Below, piece after piece: positions 26,642-35,482 of a stretch of DNA of 64,000 nucleotides. Each line of letters starts with the position of its first letter. Positions within the stretch are counted from its first letter, which is position 1. This DNA comes from Thermincola carboxydiphila. GTDB taxonomy: Bacteria > Bacillota > Thermincolia > Thermincolales > UBA2595. The notes under the pieces were generated by a model. The model was not told the origin of the DNA, ran no database searches, and saw nothing but the letters and a program-made list of their open reading frames with translations. The stretch lies in the NCBI GenBank assembly GCA_016841725.1, contig JAENYP010000001.1, positions 372,001 to 436,000 on the forward strand, written 5' to 3'. The position numbers and the translations under genes were made by a program.

Positions 26642-29107
26642 TTACATCATGCCCAGAGGGTCAACATCAACACTGATCTTCAGTACGGCCAACATTGGGT
26701 CATCCTGCTGCGATTCCAATGCTTCCCGGATAACCTTACGCAGCAGGCTTCCGGGAGTTCCCCTGATGCAAATCTGCCACCTGTACCGGTTACGCAGTTT
26801 GCTCAAAGGGGCAGGTGCCGGCCCCAGCAGAGGCTGTGTTATCCCGAGGTTGAACCGGCCAAGCTCCTGTGACAGTTTTGCTGCTATCACCTCACTGCCC
26901 TGGATAACGTTATTTTCAGTCTTTCCGGAAATAAGTATGCGTACAAGTGAGCAGTAGGGCGGATACTCAAGAATTTCCCTTAATTTTAATTCTTCCCGGA
27001 AAAAATCCCTGTAATCATGGTTTTTTGCATATACCACACTATAATGTTCCGGGGTATATGTCTGTACAACGACTTCACCCGGTCTCTTGCCGCGCCCGGC
27101 CCTGCCGGCCACCTGGGTAAGGAGTTGGAATGTTCTTTCCGCAGCCCTGAAATCAGGCAGATTCAGGGATGTATCTGCGGTAATCACACCTACCAGGGTC
27201 ACCCCGGGGAAATCGAGGCCTTTTGCAATCATCTGGGTCCCTACCAGAATATCAATGCTGCCATCCCGGAACCTGTTTAGAATTTTCTCATGGGAACCCT
27301 TTCCTGTTGTGGTATCCATATCCATCCTGGCCACCCGGGCATCAGGAAACCATCTGGCAATCTCACTTTCCACCTTCTGGGTTCCGACCCCAAATTGCCT
27401 TATGCTGGTACTGGCACAGTCAGGGCATACTTCCGGGGCCTTCCTCCGGAAGTCACAGTAATGACACCTCAGTGCCTGTTCACCTGCGTGCAGTGTAAGT
27501 GTGATGCTGCATCTGGGGCATTTCATAACCAGTCCGCATTCCCTGCAGACAATAAAGGTCGCATAACCTCTCCTGTTAAGGAAGAGAATAGCCTGTTCTT
27601 TGCGATCCAAAACATCCCTGATACGTCCAATAAGTTCCCTGCTGAAAATACTCCTGTGGCCCTCTTTTATTTCTTCCCGCAGGTCAATAACAGTAACCTC
27701 CGGCAGCGCCTGTCCGCTGACCCGGTTTTCGATGGTCAGCAGGCTGTACCTTCCGGCCAGGGCCCTGGAGTAAGATTCCAGGGACGGTGTCGCACTGCCC
27801 AGCACAACAATACAGTTAGTCAGCCTGCCCCTGGCAATGGCAACTTCCCTGGCATGATACTTGGGACTGTCTTCCTGCTTATATGATGTTTCATGTTCTT
27901 CGTCAATAATTATCAGGCCTAAATTAGCAAAGGGGGCAAAAACCGCCGACCTGGCCCCTACAACAACCCGAACCCTTCCTGTTTTAATCTGCCTCCACTC
28001 ATCATAGCGCTCCCCCGCTGAGAGACGGCTGTGCAAAACAGCAACCAGGTTACCGAAGCGCCCCTTGAACCGTTCCACCATCTGGGGAGTCAGGGAAATT
28101 TCCGGAACAAGTACGATGGCCTGTTTTCCTGATTTAATACAGTAATCTATAGCCTGCAGGTATACTTCGGTTTTTCCGCTGCCGGTAACCCCGTGCAGCA
28201 GAAATGTTTCGAATTTACTGCCGGTTATGGCTTTCCTCAGTCTCTGCAGCGTTTTTCCCTGTTCAGGGGTCGGCTTTAGTGGTTCTGTTTCTGCAAATGA
28301 CCGTGATGCATAGGGGTCCCGTCTTATTTCAACAGTTTCTGCCGCCAGATACCCCTTCCTGATCAGTTCTCTAACCGTTGCCGGTGTTGTTCCGGCCAAA
28401 CGGGAGAGTTCGGCAGCCGGCAGGCTTCCGTGCTCGTAAACTGTTCTTAGTACTGCACTCTGTTTTGGCGCTTTGCCCTCAATATCTTTAATTACTCTTT
28501 CGCATTCCTCACGGTTTAACGCCAATTCCACTACCTGGATCTGACGCGGTTTCAGCCTGGGTTTAATTGCCCTGACAACCTCTATCAGGCCCCTGCCCCC
28601 AAGCTCCCTAAGAACCGTCTCCAGTTCCTGGCCTCCAAACCTGCTGAACATTTCTTTTTGGGGAACTTTACCCCTGCGGCAGACATAGTCATATACTTCC
28701 CTTTCCAGGCCGGCCAGCAGAGCCGCAGGAACCACCTCAGGGGAGTCTGCCGGAACATAAAATGTCTGTCCGGTCGTCCTGGCACCGGAAGGCATAAGTG
28801 ACTTTATCGCGGCAACAGTGGAACACATGTACCTGTCAGCCATCCAGCCGGCAAGGGCCATCAAGTCAGCAGGCAGCCAGGTCTCGGGGTCAAGAACCTC
28901 ACTTATATATTTTATGCCGGAAACCTCCGACACATCAGAAAAACCAACAATATAACCTTCCACAGTCCTGCCGCTAAACGGCACCACGACCCTTGCGCCC
29001 TCTCTCAGGGGCACATTGATTTCCGGAGGTATGCTGTAATAAAAAACCCGGTCAAGTTTTCTGGCGGAAATATCCACAATTACTTCTGCAAAAGGTTTGC
29101 TTGTCAT
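26642..29107 (-). CDS. priA: Primosomal replication-restart helicase PriA
   Basis: 821 residues. A DNA-binding N-terminus and winged-helix region lead to helicase motifs: GVTGSGKTEVYLQ near 305 (Walker A), DEEHETSYKQ near 398 (DEXH), GSATPSLESY near 432. The zinc module with eight cysteines lies near 515-560 (CRECGLVMKCPRC, CHYC, CPDC). Motifs V/VI (GTQMIAKGLDFPGV, QVAGRAGRG) complete the helicase. It reloads the replisome at stalled forks. ATG 29107 follows GGAGG, and it is the first gene of the long minus-strand cluster reaching rpe/hda. Confidence 0.96.
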   Translation of the reverse strand: MTSKPFAEVIVDISARKLDRVFYYSIPPEINVPLREGARVVVPFSGRTVEGYIVGFSDVSEVSGIKYISEVLDPETWLPADLMALAGWMADRYMCSTVAAIKSLMPSGARTTGQTFYVPADSPEVVPAALLAGLEREVYDYVCRRGKVPQKEMFSRFGGQELETVLRELGGRGLIEVVRAIKPRLKPRQIQVVELALNREECERVIKDIEGKAPKQSAVLRTVYEHGSLPAAELSRLAGTTPATVRELIRKGYLAAETVEIRRDPYASRSFAETEPLKPTPEQGKTLQRLRKAITGSKFETFLLHGVTGSGKTEVYLQAIDYCIKSGKQAIVLVPEISLTPQMVERFKGRFGNLVAVLHSRLSAGERYDEWRQIKTGRVRVVVGARSAVFAPFANLGLIIIDEEHETSYKQEDSPKYHAREVAIARGRLTNCIVVLGSATPSLESYSRALAGRYSLLTIENRVSGQALPEVTVIDLREEIKEGHRSIFSRELIGRIRDVLDRKEQAILFLNRRGYATFIVCRECGLVMKCPRCSITLTLHAGEQALRCHYCDFRRKAPEVCPDCASTSIRQFGVGTQKVESEIARWFPDARVARMDMDTTTGKGSHEKILNRFRDGSIDILVGTQMIAKGLDFPGVTLVGVITADTSLNLPDFRAAERTFQLLTQVAGRAGRGKRPGEVVVQTYTPEHYSVVYAKNHDYRDFFREELKLREILEYPPYCSLVRILISGKTENNVIQGSEVIAAKLSQELGRFNLGITQPLLGPAPAPLSKLRNRYRWQICIRGTPGSLLRKVIREALESQQDDPMLAVLKISVDVDPLGMM

Positions 29108-29221
29108 AAATCCTCCGTTAATTATACTTTGGCTATGATACCATAATATCTATATTATAGCAGATGTGCTTTTTATGTTAAAGAACTAAACCGGGTCCGC
29201 ATCTTTTCCCGCTTCTGTTTG

Positions 29222-29251
29222 TTGACAATATGGCTCTCAGTTCTGTAAAAT
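29222..29251 (+). promoter_or_regulatory. Sigma-A-type promoter for the GntR gene
   Basis: TTGACA (29222-29227) is separated by 18 bases from TAAAAT (29246-29251), 66 bases before the GntR start. This interval is where the gene orientation changes from minus to plus. Confidence 0.6.
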
Positions 29252-29317
29252 CTAATTAGGTGTTCAGAGACTTCATTTTTTAGAAAATTTATTATAAGAG
29301 TTGGAGGAAGGATTAAT

Positions 29318-29716
29318 ATGTCCCGCAAACCGGGTGTCGCCAGATATGAGATTATTGCCGTCGACCTGGCCCAGGCAATCACTGAAGGAATTTATGCTGA
29401 AGGAAGCAATCTTAGAGGCAGGTCTCTTTTAGCCGGAAAGTACCAGGTATCTCCGGAAACCATCCGAAAAGCCATTTCACTCCTGGAAGGATACGATATT
29501 GTCAGGAGCATTCCCAGTAAAGGAATTATAGTCAATTCACAGGAGAATGCGGCCAGATATCTGGAAGGGAAAAACCTCGGCAATGTTGTCTCTGATATCG
29601 AAACCAAATTAGGACAACTTTTTCGGGAAAGACAACAGCTTGAAGAAGAAATTGAAAATACCATAAAAACATTGCTGGTTTTGGCCAGCCTGCAGAATAA
29701 GGACCTCCACACATAG
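29318..29716 (+). CDS. Small GntR-family transcriptional regulator (YtrA-like size)
   Basis: 132 residues. The N-terminal winged helix (about 8-78) has the GntR pattern ITEGIYAEGSNL, RSLLAGKYQVSPETIRKAISLLEG and SIPSKGIIV. The short C-terminal part (about 85-125) is a helical segment REREQL-like rather than a large effector domain, as in the YtrA subgroup, whose members often control adjacent ABC transporters. The opu-type transporter operon starts 195 bases downstream on the same strand, so control of it is plausible but not shown. The ribosome binding site is GGAGG. The stop codon lies in the loop of the terminator. Confidence 0.82.
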   Translation: MSRKPGVARYEIIAVDLAQAITEGIYAEGSNLRGRSLLAGKYQVSPETIRKAISLLEGYDIVRSIPSKGIIVNSQENAARYLEGKNLGNVVSDIETKLGQLFRERQQLEEEIENTIKTLLVLASLQNKDLHT

Positions 29717-29730
29717 TGGGGGTCTGTTTT
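29702..29730 (+). terminator. Terminator overlapping the end of the GntR gene
   Basis: GACCTCCAC pairs with GTGGGGGTC around ACATA, followed by TGTTTTATT. The TAG stop is in the loop. It separates the regulator from the transporter operon. Confidence 0.7.
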
Positions 29731-29831
29731 ATTAATAACGCATCATTTTCTTTAGATAAAAACATAATAAATGGAAGAGTTGTGCTTCCTGATACGGATA
29801 AACTCGCTCAAACGAACACTCCAATCAATGG

Positions 29832-29861
29832 TTGACATCCGACAACTTACTATAATACAAT
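29832..29861 (+). promoter_or_regulatory. Probable promoter of the betaine transporter operon
   Basis: TTGACA at 29832-29837 is followed at 18 bases by TACAAT (29856-29861); a TATAAT lies closer, at 13 bases. Transcription starting near 29868 would leave out the TTG at 29866 and supports the TTG at 29911 as the translation start. Confidence 0.5.
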
Positions 29862-29910
29862 TAGGTTGGCGGTCGTTTGGAAATATAACCCGAAAAGATG
29901 GTGGTATAAT

Positions 29911-31116
29911 TTGCCCAAAGTAGTCATAGAAAAGCTGTTCAAAATATTCGGGGACCATCCCGAAAAAGCCCTGAAGTACCTGGAAGAAGGGAAATCCAAA
30001 GAAGAGATCCTCACCAAAACAAAACAGGCAATAGGGATTAATAATGTAAGTTTTTCAGTGGATGAAGGTGAAACATTTGTTGTTATGGGGCTTTCCGGAA
30101 GCGGGAAATCCACCCTCATCCGTTGCCTGAACAGGCTTATCGAACCCACCGGCGGCAAAGTGTTTATCGACGGTGAGGATATTACCACAATGGACAAGAA
30201 TGCCCTCAGGGAAATCCGCAGAAAGAAACTCGGCATGGTCTTCCAGCGGTTTGCTCTTTTCCCACACCGGACTGTGCTGGAAAATGCTGCTTATGGCCTG
30301 GAAATCCAGGAATTTGATACAGCTGAACGGGAAAAAAAGGCCCAGGAAGCTCTGGAGCTTGTTGGCCTGAAAGGCTGGGAAAACAACATGCCTGACCAGT
30401 TAAGCGGAGGCATGCAGCAGCGGGTCGGCCTGGCCAGAGCACTGGCTTCAAACCCTGATATACTGCTGATGGACGAGGCCTTCAGCGCCCTGGACCCATT
30501 GATAAGAAAAGAAATGCAGGACGAACTTCTGGACCTGCAGAAGAAGATGAACAAAACCATTATCTTTATTACCCATGACCTTGATGAAGCCCTAAAAATC
30601 GGGGACCGGATAGCGCTGATGAAGGACGGGGAAGTTGTTCAAATAGGTACACCTGAAGAAATCCTGACCAATCCTGCCAACGAGTATGTGGAAAAATTTG
30701 TGGAGGATGTTGACAGGAGTAAAGTTCTCACTGCTTCAGATGTAATGAAGGCACCTTTACCACTGCTGATGCTTAAAGACGGCCCTCGTGTTGCTCTTAG
30801 AAGGATGAAGGAAAACGGACTCTCCAGCATTTTTGTGGTTGATAAGGAAGGCACCTTAAAAGGTGTTGTGCTGGCAGAGGAAGCCCTGGCTGCAGCCGAA
30901 AAAGGGGAAAAAACCCTGGACTCCATTCTGCTGACTGCTGTACCCAGAGTGAGCAATGATACCCCGGTAACCGATCTGCTCCCCACTATAGCCGAATCAA
31001 AACTGCCCCTGGCCGTTTTGGATGAAGATAATAAGTTGAAGGGTATTATTATACGCGGTTCGGTTCTGGCAGGACTTGCCGGCCAGATGGGTAAAGGGGG
31101 TACAGCAGATGTCTGA
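29911..31116 (+). CDS. opuAA: Glycine betaine/proline ABC transporter ATP-binding protein
   Basis: 401 residues from TTG 29911 (GGTGG seven bases upstream; family-like start with KVVIEKLFKIFG). The ATPase has Walker A GLSGSGKSTL near residue 64, the signature LSGGMQQRVGLARAL near 162, Walker B ILLMDEAFSALDP near 183 and the H-loop THDLDEA near 215. Two C-terminal CBS domains (about 275-395) are the ionic-strength or c-di-AMP sensor in OpuA homologues. It energises uptake of compatible solute and overlaps the permease gene by eight bases. Confidence 0.93.
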   Translation: MPKVVIEKLFKIFGDHPEKALKYLEEGKSKEEILTKTKQAIGINNVSFSVDEGETFVVMGLSGSGKSTLIRCLNRLIEPTGGKVFIDGEDITTMDKNALREIRRKKLGMVFQRFALFPHRTVLENAAYGLEIQEFDTAEREKKAQEALELVGLKGWENNMPDQLSGGMQQRVGLARALASNPDILLMDEAFSALDPLIRKEMQDELLDLQKKMNKTIIFITHDLDEALKIGDRIALMKDGEVVQIGTPEEILTNPANEYVEKFVEDVDRSKVLTASDVMKAPLPLLMLKDGPRVALRRMKENGLSSIFVVDKEGTLKGVVLAEEALAAAEKGEKTLDSILLTAVPRVSNDTPVTDLLPTIAESKLPLAVLDEDNKLKGIIIRGSVLAGLAGQMGKGGTADV

Positions 31117-31978
31117 TATTTTCAAACCTGTTACCGATATTATGCAGACTAAAATCCCCATAGGCAGTTGGGTTGAAGGTTTTATCTTTTTTCTCAGGGA
31201 CAACCTGGAGACCTTTTTTGATAACTTAACTGAAGGTATCGACACAGTTATTGACGGGATGGTGGACCTGCTCCTTTTTATTCCATCACCCCTTTTGATA
31301 CTGGCTTTTGCAGGCTTGGCCTGGTTTCTGTCCGGCCGGCGAATTGCACTTTTTACCCTTCTCGGGCTCAGCCTGATATTTAATCTGGGTTTATGGGGCG
31401 CCACCATGGAAACCCTGTCACTGGTTACTGTGGCGACCTCTATTTCATTTTTATTCGGGATGCCGCTTGGCATACTGACTGCCAGGAACAAAATGGCAAA
31501 CAATATAATCACACCCCTTCTGGACTTTATGCAGACAATGCCCGCTTTTGTTTACCTTATCCCGGCAATAATGCTTCTGGATATCGGCGTTGTCTCGGCC
31601 ACATTTGCAACTGTTATTTTTTCCATGCCCCCAACCATCAGGCTTACCAGTCTAGGCATCAGGCAGGTCCCCGAGGAACTAATAGAAGCCGCTGAAGCCT
31701 TTGGCTCCACACCGCGTCAGAAATTGTTCAAAGTCCAGCTGCCGATGGCTATGCCTACTATTATGGCTGGAATAAACCAATCTATAATGCTGGCACTCTC
31801 AATGGTAGTCATCGCAGCCATGATTGGCGCCGGCGGACTGGGTGGACTGGTACTGCGAGCCATTTCAAGGCTTAAAGTGGGGATGGGCTTTGAAAGCGGT
31901 CTCGGAGTAGTAATCCTTGCCATCATCCTGGACCGGATTACCCAAAGCCTGGGGAAAAGAAATAAAAAAAATACTTAG
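31109..31978 (+). CDS. opuAB: Glycine betaine/proline ABC transporter permease
   Basis: 289 residues from ATG 31109, which overlaps the ATPase stop (ATGTCTGA). About six to seven membrane helices; the permease EAA loop is EELIEAAEAFGSTPRQKLFKVQLPMA split around residues 190-215. The sequence MQTMPAFVYLIPAIMLL (near 141) is typical of the ProW/OpuAB family. It forms the channel for betaine or a similar osmolyte. Cotranscribed with ATPase and binding protein. Confidence 0.93.
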   Translation: MSDIFKPVTDIMQTKIPIGSWVEGFIFFLRDNLETFFDNLTEGIDTVIDGMVDLLLFIPSPLLILAFAGLAWFLSGRRIALFTLLGLSLIFNLGLWGATMETLSLVTVATSISFLFGMPLGILTARNKMANNIITPLLDFMQTMPAFVYLIPAIMLLDIGVVSATFATVIFSMPPTIRLTSLGIRQVPEELIEAAEAFGSTPRQKLFKVQLPMAMPTIMAGINQSIMLALSMVVIAAMIGAGGLGGLVLRAISRLKVGMGFESGLGVVILAIILDRITQSLGKRNKKNT

Positions 31979-31990
31979 GAGGTTGAATGA

Positions 31991-32884
31991 ATGTCGAAGA
32001 AATTTCGTATTTTAACAGCTGTACTCTCAATCCTGCTTCTGGTATCTCTGGCAGGATGTACAGGAAATGATGAAAAAGCGCCCGGTGAACAGAGCACCGA
32101 GCCTGATACCAAGGGCCAGGTAGAACTGGGATATGTTGAATGGGATTCCGAAATTGCCAGTACCCATGTAGTACAGGCCATTCTGGAGGACAAGCTTGGT
32201 TATGAAACAAAGATAACCCCAGTTGATGCCGGGGTCATGTTCCAGGGAGTAGCAGAAGGCAGTTTTGACGGTATGGTTGCAGCCTGGCTGCCAGGGACCC
32301 ACAAAGCCTATATGGAAGAAGTAGGCGATAAGGTAGAAGACCTGGGCGCCAATCTCACGGGAGCAAAAATTGGCCTGGTAGTTCCTGAATATGTGACAAT
32401 TAATTCTATCGAAGAACTGAATGGAGCAAAAGATAAGTTCGAGGGACGCATCGTCGGTATTGAGCCCGGAGCCGGAATTATGCAGGCTACAGAACAAGCC
32501 ATTACCGATTACGGCCTTGACCTGGAGCTCCAGGACAGCAGCAGTGCGGCAATGGCAGCTTCACTGGAGAAAGCCGTGAATGCAGAGGATTGGGTTGTGG
32601 TCACCGGGTGGACTCCCCACTGGAAATTTGCCAAGTGGGAGCTCAAATATCTCGATGACCCCAAAGGAATCTATGGCGGTGAAGAAGAAATCCACACCCT
32701 GGTCCGCCAGGGCCTGAACGACGATATGCCGGAAGTATATAACTTCCTCGACAAGTTCAGCTGGGAACCTGCCGATATGGCGGCAGTCATGGTTAAAGTC
32801 CAAAGCGGTATGGAACCTGCAGATGCAGCCAAAGAATGGGTAGAGAACAATTCCGATAAGGTTGACGCCTGGCTAAATAATTAA
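31991..32884 (+). CDS. opuAC: Glycine betaine-binding lipoprotein
   Basis: 297 residues with a lipoprotein signal: hydrophobic helix (about 8-22) and lipobox SLAGC with Cys near 23. The mature OpuAC domain (about 45-295) keeps aromatic residues of the betaine cage: YVEWDSE near 50, VAAWLPGTHK near 97 and VTGWTPHWKFAKWELKYL near 199. Tethered outside the membrane, it hands substrate to the permease. The best ligands are glycine betaine or proline betaine; choline or carnitine cannot be excluded. AGGAGG precedes the ATG. Confidence 0.93.
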   Translation: MSKKFRILTAVLSILLLVSLAGCTGNDEKAPGEQSTEPDTKGQVELGYVEWDSEIASTHVVQAILEDKLGYETKITPVDAGVMFQGVAEGSFDGMVAAWLPGTHKAYMEEVGDKVEDLGANLTGAKIGLVVPEYVTINSIEELNGAKDKFEGRIVGIEPGAGIMQATEQAITDYGLDLELQDSSSAAMAASLEKAVNAEDWVVVTGWTPHWKFAKWELKYLDDPKGIYGGEEEIHTLVRQGLNDDMPEVYNFLDKFSWEPADMAAVMVKVQSGMEPADAAKEWVENNSDKVDAWLNN

Positions 32885-32904
32885 TAATCTGGCATAAAAC
32901 TTCG

Positions 32905-32950
32905 AAGAGGCAGATATTCCCTGAGGAATCATCTGCCTCTTCCTTGCTTT
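32905..32950 (+). terminator. Terminator of the betaine transporter operon
   Basis: GAGGCAGAT (32907-32915) pairs with ATCTGCCTC (32931-32939), with additional inner pairing, then TTCCTTGCTTT. It ends at the stop codon of the convergent SOD-family gene. Confidence 0.8.
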
Positions 32951-33441
32951 CAAACAGACCCAATCACCCCGCATGCCAGCCGCTTCCCGGCATCACCGGC
33001 CGGCTGGGTCCGGTAATCATCAGGGTTTTGATGAATTATAACAGCCTTGCCTATAACATCCCTAACCCTGAACCTGCCGGTAAAGAAGGTCATCATGGCA
33101 CAGCCCCCGTTAGAAAACAGTACCGGGAAATCTCCCGCGTGATTTCCATGAGGCTGGTTATCCGGATTCCAATGCTCTCCTGCCGCCTGGAACGGGTCAT
33201 TGGGGTCTCCGATTTGGCAATTTCCCCTTTCATGTATATGAAACCCATGAGGCCCTACCGGGTCCCTCTCACCTTCAGCAGGACGGTACGGCGGCAGCCC
33301 TGCAATATCTGCCGATACAAGGGTTCCGCCAGGCACATTCCTGAATATAACAATACCATTAATGTCTGGCGCCAGCGGGCCCCCTTTGATATAGGCGACA
33401 GCCGCTCCTGTATCAGTAAGGGGCCACCAATTTGTAATCAT
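32950..33441 (-). CDS. Cu/Zn superoxide dismutase family protein
   Basis: 163 residues with the family motifs GPHGFHIHERGNC near residue 74, the zinc loop AAGEHWNPDNQPHGNHAGDFP (near 94-114) and the C-terminal IIHQNPDDYRTQPAGDAGKRLACGVI. Copper and zinc His ligands, Asp and the active-site Arg (GKRLACG) all appear present. No signal peptide is visible, unusual because bacterial Cu/Zn enzymes are normally exported. In an anaerobe it may protect during oxygen exposure; some relatives in Firmicutes lack activity. Monocistronic, convergent with opuAC. Confidence 0.87.
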   Translation of the reverse strand: MITNWWPLTDTGAAVAYIKGGPLAPDINGIVIFRNVPGGTLVSADIAGLPPYRPAEGERDPVGPHGFHIHERGNCQIGDPNDPFQAAGEHWNPDNQPHGNHAGDFPVLFSNGGCAMMTFFTGRFRVRDVIGKAVIIHQNPDDYRTQPAGDAGKRLACGVIGSV

Positions 33442-33517
33442 CTAACTTCCCTCCCGGAAATATGTTTTCACTTTACTCTATGTAAAGATAAACCTGAAGG
33501 TGTTCTCAAAGCCGCAC

Positions 33518-33558
33518 CAAAAAACAGGCGCTTCCCCTGCCAATCGGGAAGCGCCTGT
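33518..33558 (-). terminator. Terminator of the tungstate operon
   Basis: ACAGGCGCTTCCC (33546-33558, minus reading) pairs perfectly with GGGAAGCGCCTGT (33524-33536), followed by T6. It is 46 bases past the tupC stop. Confidence 0.88.
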
Positions 33559-33575
33559 ATTGATCAAACCCTAAT

Positions 33576-33610
33576 CCGGTATTAACCCACTGCTGACCCG
33601 GTATTAATCC
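33576..33610. repeat. 22-bp spaced duplication across the tupC stop
   Basis: CCGGTATTAACCC (33576-33588) and CCGGTATTAATCC (33598-33610) are 22 bases apart. The second copy contains the tupC stop (33604-33606) and its last Asp codon. Confidence 0.6.
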
Positions 33611-34731
33611 TGTATCATATGAATTTTTTCCGGCGGAATGTAGACCCCGGCTGCCTCACCCAGTTTGGGAGGCTTTAAAAAATGAGCCGCCGGCACCAGG
33701 GCAACAAGTTTTAGGTCCCTTCCGGTACCTGCCTCTATTTTGAGCCTGTAACTGTATCCATAGGGGTAGACCTCTACGATTATCCCCTCTAACCGATTAG
33801 TTCCCGGAACATGTTTGTCCTTATCAGTGGTAACTGTAAGGTATTCGGGTCTGATGCACACCGACACATCTCTATCGCGGGAATAGCCTCCGTCCCAGCC
33901 GGTACATACCTCCAAAACTGTGCCCTTATCTGCAGCAGGTGTTACCGTGTACCGCCCAGGTTCACCCCCGTTAATCCTGCCGGGCCATATGTTGCTCACT
34001 CCGAGGAACTCGGCAACACAAATATTCCCGGGATACGACAATACCCGGTTTACCGGCCCCGTCTGGGCAATCTCCCCTTCCATCATCACAAGCAGACGGT
34101 CTGCCAGAAAAGGAATTTCATTGAGATCATGGGTCACCATAACTGCGGTTGTGCCTGTTTCGGCAAGAATTTCTTTCAATTCACTGACCAGGGCCGCCCT
34201 GGTGGGCAGGTCAAGGTAAGTAAAGGGCTCATCCAGAAACAATACATCAGGTTCCAGAGCCAAAGCTCTGGCCAGACTGACCCTTTGGGCCTCACCACCT
34301 GACAGGGTATGTGCATTTCGCTTGCCCAGGTGGGCGATCTTCAGCTTCTCCAGCCAGTGCGCCGCAAGTTTCAGGCGTTTATCCTTTGCTATCCCTCTCA
34401 ACTTTAGCCCAACAGCCACATTGTACATAACTTTGCCTGAAAGAAGCAGTGGGTCCTGGAAAACCATGGCCATCCTTCTCCTGGCAGCAAGGACATCCCG
34501 TGCTGTCTTGACCGGTCTGCCTTTAAAGAAAATCTCTCCTGCAGAAACCGGTTCCAGAAACCCCAGGGCCTTAAGCAGGGTACTCTTTCCCGCTCCGTTG
34601 GGGCCCGTAATTGCCAAGAACTCGCCGGCGGCAGCAGAAAACTCAGGTATCCGGAGAAGCTGTTTTTTACCTCTGATTACAGACAGCCCTCGGGCTCTTA
34701 GAACCATGTCAGTCATCTGTGGTTCTGTCAT
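33604..34731 (-). CDS. tupC: Tungstate ABC transporter ATP-binding protein
   Basis: 375 residues. ATPase motifs are GPNGAGKSTLLKALG near residue 39, LSGGEAQRVSLARAL near 143, VLFLDEPFTYLD near 164 and THDLNEI near 200. The C-terminal third (about 240-375) is a TOBE-like region as in ModC/WtpC, which may bind oxyanion. Its ATG overlaps the permease stop (ATGA). With TupA and TupB it imports tungstate for tungsten enzymes such as aldehyde:ferredoxin oxidoreductase or formate dehydrogenase; molybdate is an alternative substrate. Confidence 0.9.
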   Translation of the reverse strand: MTEPQMTDMVLRARGLSVIRGKKQLLRIPEFSAAAGEFLAITGPNGAGKSTLLKALGFLEPVSAGEIFFKGRPVKTARDVLAARRRMAMVFQDPLLLSGKVMYNVAVGLKLRGIAKDKRLKLAAHWLEKLKIAHLGKRNAHTLSGGEAQRVSLARALALEPDVLFLDEPFTYLDLPTRAALVSELKEILAETGTTAVMVTHDLNEIPFLADRLLVMMEGEIAQTGPVNRVLSYPGNICVAEFLGVSNIWPGRINGGEPGRYTVTPAADKGTVLEVCTGWDGGYSRDRDVSVCIRPEYLTVTTDKDKHVPGTNRLEGIIVEVYPYGYSYRLKIEAGTGRDLKLVALVPAAHFLKPPKLGEAAGVYIPPEKIHMIQD

Positions 34732-35426
34732 GTGCGGTTCCCCCGTTGCTGCAAGATTGTCAGGGTCAAGGTCACTCCATAGGCCAGGACCATTAAAATA
34801 ACACTCAAGGCTATAGCGATATCATAGTTACCTTTGGAAACCTCCATTACCGTTGCAGTTGTCAGCACTCTGGTCCGCCCCAGGACATTACCCCCAACCA
34901 TGGTCGAAGCCCCTACTTCAGAAATAACCCCTCCGAATCCCGCCATAACAGCAGCCATCAGGGGCAGTCTGACTTCGCGCAGCAGAAGCAGTCCCGTCTG
35001 CAGTTTCGAGGCTCCCAGGGCCAGTATCTGGAGCCTGAGCCTCCCGTTAACCTGTTGGAAGGCGGCTGCAGAAATGCCTGTAATAATGGGAGCAGCTATT
35101 ACCGACTGGGCAATGATCATTGCCGCAGGAGTATACATCAGGTGGAAGAACCCCAGCGGACCATTCCGCCACATAAATAATGTCACCCAAAGGCCGGCAA
35201 CCACAGGCGGCATCCCCATTCCCGTATTAACCAGAGACATCAGGAACCTGCGGCCGGGAAACCTGCCCAGGGCCAGGAAGGCCCCAAGTGGTATCCCCAT
35301 GACCAGGCTGATTAGAGTAGCTGTCCCTGATACTTTTAGCGTAAGTAAGGTAATTCTAAGAACTTCCGGGTCTCCTGTCAGCAAAAGCCTGACAGCCTCC
35401 TGGATGCCCTTCCAGACTGATTCCAT
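34728..35426 (-). CDS. tupB: Tungstate ABC transporter permease
   Basis: 232 residues with five to six membrane helices. Recognisable segments are GTATLISLVMGIPLGAFLA near residue 31, GMGMPPVVAGLWV near 70, and the EAA-type loop ALGASKLQTGLLLLREVRLP near 137. TupB proteins of this length are typical in Clostridia. It lies between tupA (57 bases upstream) and tupC (four-base overlap). Confidence 0.9.
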   Translation of the reverse strand: MESVWKGIQEAVRLLLTGDPEVLRITLLTLKVSGTATLISLVMGIPLGAFLALGRFPGRRFLMSLVNTGMGMPPVVAGLWVTLFMWRNGPLGFFHLMYTPAAMIIAQSVIAAPIITGISAAAFQQVNGRLRLQILALGASKLQTGLLLLREVRLPLMAAVMAGFGGVISEVGASTMVGGNVLGRTRVLTTATVMEVSKGNYDIAIALSVILMVLAYGVTLTLTILQQRGNRT

Positions 35427-35482
35427 TGGCTACACTCCGTTTGTCAGATATTATGCCGGTGGTTGGCCACTATATGTCCGGT

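Noticed and set aside
32944-33585. 213-codon plus-strand frame opposite the SOD-family gene
   Set aside because: It runs across the SOD gene, its upstream region and part of the tupC terminator, and shows no family signature.
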